NCBI GenBank assembly: GCA_000434475.1
Contig: FR879626.1
Span: forward strand, 1-7,064
Source of the DNA: Dialister sp. CAG:486
Lineage (GTDB): Bacteria > Bacillota > Negativicutes > Veillonellales > Dialisteraceae
Direction of reading: 5' to 3'
Length of the DNA stretch: 7,064 bases
Made by a program: the position numbers and the translations under genes. Positions 5,238 through 7,064 of this stretch are shown piece by piece; the first letter of the stretch is position 1; each line of letters opens with the position of its first letter. The notes under the pieces were generated by a model that was not told the DNA's origin, searched no databases, and saw only the letters and a program-made list of their open reading frames with translations.

Positions 5238-6158
5238 ATGTTATCCATCAAACAGATCTGGAAATACCTTCTGGCCATCGTACTCACGCTTACGGTCGGA
5301 CTGGCGGCAGCGGGCTGCGGCGGTGGCGCGGCAGCTTCGTCCTCTGCGGCTTCGAAGGCGAAGAGCAGTGAGGCGAAGAGCGGGAAGGCTCTCACGGTAC
5401 GTATGCTCGATATCGGACAGGGCGATGCCTGCCTGCTGGAGAAGGATGGAAAATTCGTTCTAATCGACAGCGGAGACATCGAGCACCGTGATACCATCGT
5501 GGCACTGCTGAAAAAGTATCACGTGAAGAGTCTCTCCAAGGTTGTGATCACGCATCCGCATGCCGATCATCTGGGCGGGATGCAGGCCATTTTCAAAAAT
5601 TTTAAGGTCGAAGCCATCTATGACGACGGCATGCCATCCGGCACGGCGTCTTACAAGAATTATCTGAAAGCCATCAAGGCGAACCAGATCCCCTATAAGG
5701 CGCTGAAAGCGGGCGATGCGCTTACCTTCTTCGATGGCGTCAGCTACAAGGTGCTCGGGCCGGTCAAGGTCATCAAGGACCAGAAGGGAAATTCGGACTT
5801 CAATAACAATTCCATCATCGGCAGGCTCTCTTATGGCAATTTCTCCATGATGTTCACCGGCGATGCGGAAAAAGAGGAGGAAGCATCCATCCTCGCTGAT
5901 CGGGGGACACTCAAGAGCGATGTGCTGAAGGTCGGCCATCACGGCAGCCGCACGTCGACGTCTCCGGACTTTTTGCGGGCTGTCTCACCAAAGGAGGCTT
6001 TCATTTCCTGCGGACTGAACAATGACTATGGACATCCGCATAAGACGACCGTAGCGAAGCTTGAAAAAGCCAAGGTCCACATTTACCGTACCGACCGCGA
6101 CGGCACGCTGACCCTGACCACCACGGGGGACGGCTACAAGATCATAAAGGAGCGCTAA
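5238..6158 (+). CDS. ComEC/Rec2-like metallo-beta-lactamase-fold lipoprotein
   Basis: This 306-residue protein is a predicted lipoprotein with one metallo-beta-lactamase domain of the type found at the C-terminus of the competence protein ComEC. The N-terminus has a basic start and a hydrophobic stretch (residues 11-24), then the lipobox AAGC with the lipidated Cys27, then a Gly/Ala/Ser/Lys linker to about residue 50. The domain starts VRMLDIGQGDACLL (54-67). It carries the zinc motif HPHADH (106-111), GDAE (208-211), VGHHGSRTS (232-240) and a closing NDYGHPH (262-268). It lacks the membrane segments of ComEC, so it is not a DNA channel by itself. Extracytoplasmic phosphodiesterase or nuclease activity is plausible but inferred. 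ATG at 5238 follows AAAAGGAG (5224-5231); extending the frame upstream would bury the signal peptide. It is paired with the gene at 6160. Confidence 0.9.
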   Translation: MLSIKQIWKYLLAIVLTLTVGLAAAGCGGGAAASSSAASKAKSSEAKSGKALTVRMLDIGQGDACLLEKDGKFVLIDSGDIEHRDTIVALLKKYHVKSLSKVVITHPHADHLGGMQAIFKNFKVEAIYDDGMPSGTASYKNYLKAIKANQIPYKALKAGDALTFFDGVSYKVLGPVKVIKDQKGNSDFNNNSIIGRLSYGNFSMMFTGDAEKEEEASILADRGTLKSDVLKVGHHGSRTSTSPDFLRAVSPKEAFISCGLNNDYGHPHKTTVAKLEKAKVHIYRTDRDGTLTLTTTGDGYKIIKER

Positions 6159-6159
6159 G

Positions 6160-6381
6160 ATGAAAAAAGAATTGACACTGGACCGCATCGAGGAGAAGGT
6201 GGCGGTCTTCCTGACGGAAGAGGAAGAGGAGATCCGGCTGCCTACCGCCTGGTTTGAGGATCTCCACGAAGGCATGGCGATCGATATGAGCCTTGCAGAA
6301 AATAAAGACAGGGAAGCCGCTTCGCTCCAAGAAGCGGAGGACCTGCTGGCTGAAATCAAAAGGATGAATGGGGGCGGCTAA
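6160..6381 (+). CDS. DUF3006-family small protein
   Basis: This 73-residue acidic protein begins MKKELTLDRIEEKVAVFL and continues with a glutamate run (EEEEE, about residues 20-24), a beta-type stretch ending LPTAWF, and a helical C-terminus. The pattern (a start of the form 'xDRIEExxAVL', then 'LP..W...L.EGM') fits DUF3006, a family of unknown function often encoded next to ComEC-like metallo-beta-lactamase proteins; the assignment is from memory. ATG is one base after the stop of the upstream gene. Its ribosome binding site AAAGGAG (6146-6152) lies inside that gene's last codons, so the two are co-expressed. There is no signal peptide or membrane segment, so it may act in the cytoplasm even though its partner is exported. 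Confidence 0.82.
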   Translation: MKKELTLDRIEEKVAVFLTEEEEEIRLPTAWFEDLHEGMAIDMSLAENKDREAASLQEAEDLLAEIKRMNGGG

Positions 6382-6432
6382 TGAGGAATGGGGAATGAAG
6401 GTGGCGGCTTCGCTGCGAGTATATATGGGGCG

Positions 6433-6449
6433 ATGCCATGCGCTGGCAT
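6433..6449 (+). other. Small hairpin after the lipoprotein operon
   Basis: ATGCCA (6433-6438) pairs with TGGCAT (6444-6449) around TGCGC. Only TTCAG follows rather than a T-run, so it is at best a weak terminator. No better terminator is visible downstream of 6381. Confidence 0.35.
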
Positions 6450-6451
6450 TT

Positions 6452-6633
6452 CAGTCACCAGTCACTCGAGCTTCCTAATCCCTAGCTACTAATCCCTAAT
6501 CCCTGCTTTCAAACTTCAGGTTGACGGGTTCAGGTTTGTGGTGTGGCGCACAAATCAAAAGCGCCGTAAGTTTGAAAGCAGGGATAAGTGGCTAGGGATT
6601 AGGGACTGGGGATTAGCAGTGACTGGTGACTGG
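6452..6633. repeat. Inverted pair of minisatellite arms
   Basis: The left arm 6452-6516 is close to the reverse complement of the right arm 6568-6633. Both carry AAGTTTGAAAGCAGGGAT, GCTAGGGATTAGG and AGTGACTGGTGACTG in the same order on opposite strands. The 51-nt spacer holds its own TTTGTG/CACAAA inverted repeat at 6534-6553. A large cruciform or RNA hairpin is possible. Confidence 0.7.
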
Positions 6634-6647
6634 GATTCTCCGGCATC

Positions 6648-6791
6648 GTCATCCCGAGCGCAGCCGAGGGATCTCTACTGTACTGCGGGAATCAGCGTGT
6701 ATGCGCCTGGGAAAAACGATGTCTTGGTGCTGTCTCACATCAGGCAATGAGCGTTCTGCCATAGAGATTTCTCGGCTACGCTCGAAATGAC
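6648..6791 (-). repeat. Palindrome-bounded intergenic element, copy C (inverted)
   Basis: This 144-bp element is bounded by GTCATCCCGAGCGCAGCCGA and an opposed AGATTTCTCGGCTACGCTCG ending AAATGAC. Its reverse complement carries CAGCACCAAGACATCGTTTT, matching the interior of copy B, so it lies in the opposite orientation. An open frame across 6538-6750 reads through this repeat and is not called a gene. Confidence 0.65.
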
Positions 6792-6818
6792 GACGTCGCG
6801 AAACGCCATCAAACCTCC

Positions 6819-6915
6819 GCGGCGCTTAGATCCTTCGACTCAGCTGCCATTATTCAGATAAGCGTTTCCCTAACATACAGCTTTTTTCTCCGCTCAGGAT
6901 GACGAAAAGCGCCGC
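6819..6915. repeat. GCGGCGC/GCGCCGC hairpin module, copy 3, interrupted by nested insertions
   Basis: GCGGCGCTT (6819-6827) and AAGCGCCGC (6907-6915) are the arms seen in the two other copies, but the usual 13-17 nt loop is replaced by about 80 nt. That insert is a palindromic GATCCTTCGACTC...CGCTCAGGATGAC element (6829-6903). It is itself split by 46 nt (6842-6887) containing AGCGTTTCCCTA, a match to the end of the 2010-2176 element. CTC flanks this inner insert on both sides (6839-6841 and 6888-6890), like a 3-bp target duplication. Confidence 0.55.
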
Positions 6916-6960
6916 ACCTTCCCCGCCCTACCCGTAGAACCTACAGAACCCGCTCTCCTC

Positions 6961-7010
6961 TTTCGCAAACAATCGAAGGGCAGCACGCCCCAAGGGCTAA
7001 CCCTGAACCC
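6961..7010. repeat. GGCACGCC box repeat, copy IV
   Basis: TTTCGCAAACAATCGAAGGG, then CAGCACGCCCCAAGGGCTAA, then CCCTGAACCC matches copy III. AGAACCTACAGAACCCG precedes it, as in the copy at 5158. Confidence 0.6.
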
Positions 7011-7030
7011 TGCCTTTTTTTATTTTTCTC

Positions 7031-7059
7031 TTTACATTTTTTTGATTTCCTTCTAATAT
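7031..7059 (+). promoter_or_regulatory. Putative promoter for a gene beyond the window
   Basis: TTTACA at 7031-7036 (5 of 6) and TAATAT at 7054-7059 (4 of 6) are 17 nt apart in an abruptly AT-rich stretch after the last box repeat. The window ends five bases later, so the gene it would serve is not visible. Confidence 0.45.
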
Positions 7060-7064
7060 AAGAC

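Overview
The window looks like chromosomal DNA of a diderm Firmicute, most likely class Negativicutes (Selenomonas, Mitsuokella, Megasphaera or Dialister relatives). This placement is an inference from the protein character, the moderately GC-rich coding sequence, the strong AGGAGG-type ribosome binding sites and the style of the intergenic repeats. It is not a database match. Six protein genes are supported, all on the + strand: an NAD-dependent lactate/malate dehydrogenase-family enzyme (400-1353), rpsT for ribosomal protein S20 (1605-1952, TTG start), acpS (3097-3492), a bifunctional NAD(P)H-hydrate epimerase/dehydratase (3470-4999), a ComEC-like metallo-beta-lactamase-fold lipoprotein (5238-6158) and a DUF3006-type small protein (6160-6381).

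The dehydrogenase and rpsT are single transcription units, each with a visible promoter and an intrinsic terminator. acpS and the hydrate-repair gene overlap by 23 nt and share a promoter at 3046-3074. The lipoprotein and the small protein are one base apart and form a second pair. The functions are mostly housekeeping: pyruvate or oxaloacetate reduction, the ribosome, activation of acyl carrier protein and repair of damaged NAD(P)H. The lipoprotein pair is probably extracytoplasmic and of unknown substrate.

The unusual part is the intergenic DNA, which is crowded with non-coding repeats. Region 1-260 holds a twin hairpin and a degenerate copy of a palindrome-bounded element. Region 2010-2176 is a 167-bp near-perfect inverted repeat with the build of a MITE. 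Regions 2260-3050, 4983-5206 and 6382-7010 are mosaics of the same modules in roughly the same order: a GGCTAGGGATTAGG minisatellite, TTTGAAAGCAGGGAT, a roughly 150-bp element bounded by GAGCG/CGAG palindromes, a GCGGCGC/GCGCCGC hairpin, and a GACGGCACGCCC...GGCTAACC box. One stretch is a tandem duplication with a 256-bp period, and one hairpin shows nested insertions.

The modules touch the genes. The minisatellite supplies the last codons and stop of the hydrate-repair gene. The box ends in a TTGAAC that serves as a plausible -35 for acpS. No defence system, prophage, CRISPR array, RNA gene or intact transposase was found. The candidate undescribed system here is the ordered repeat mosaic rather than a protein machine.
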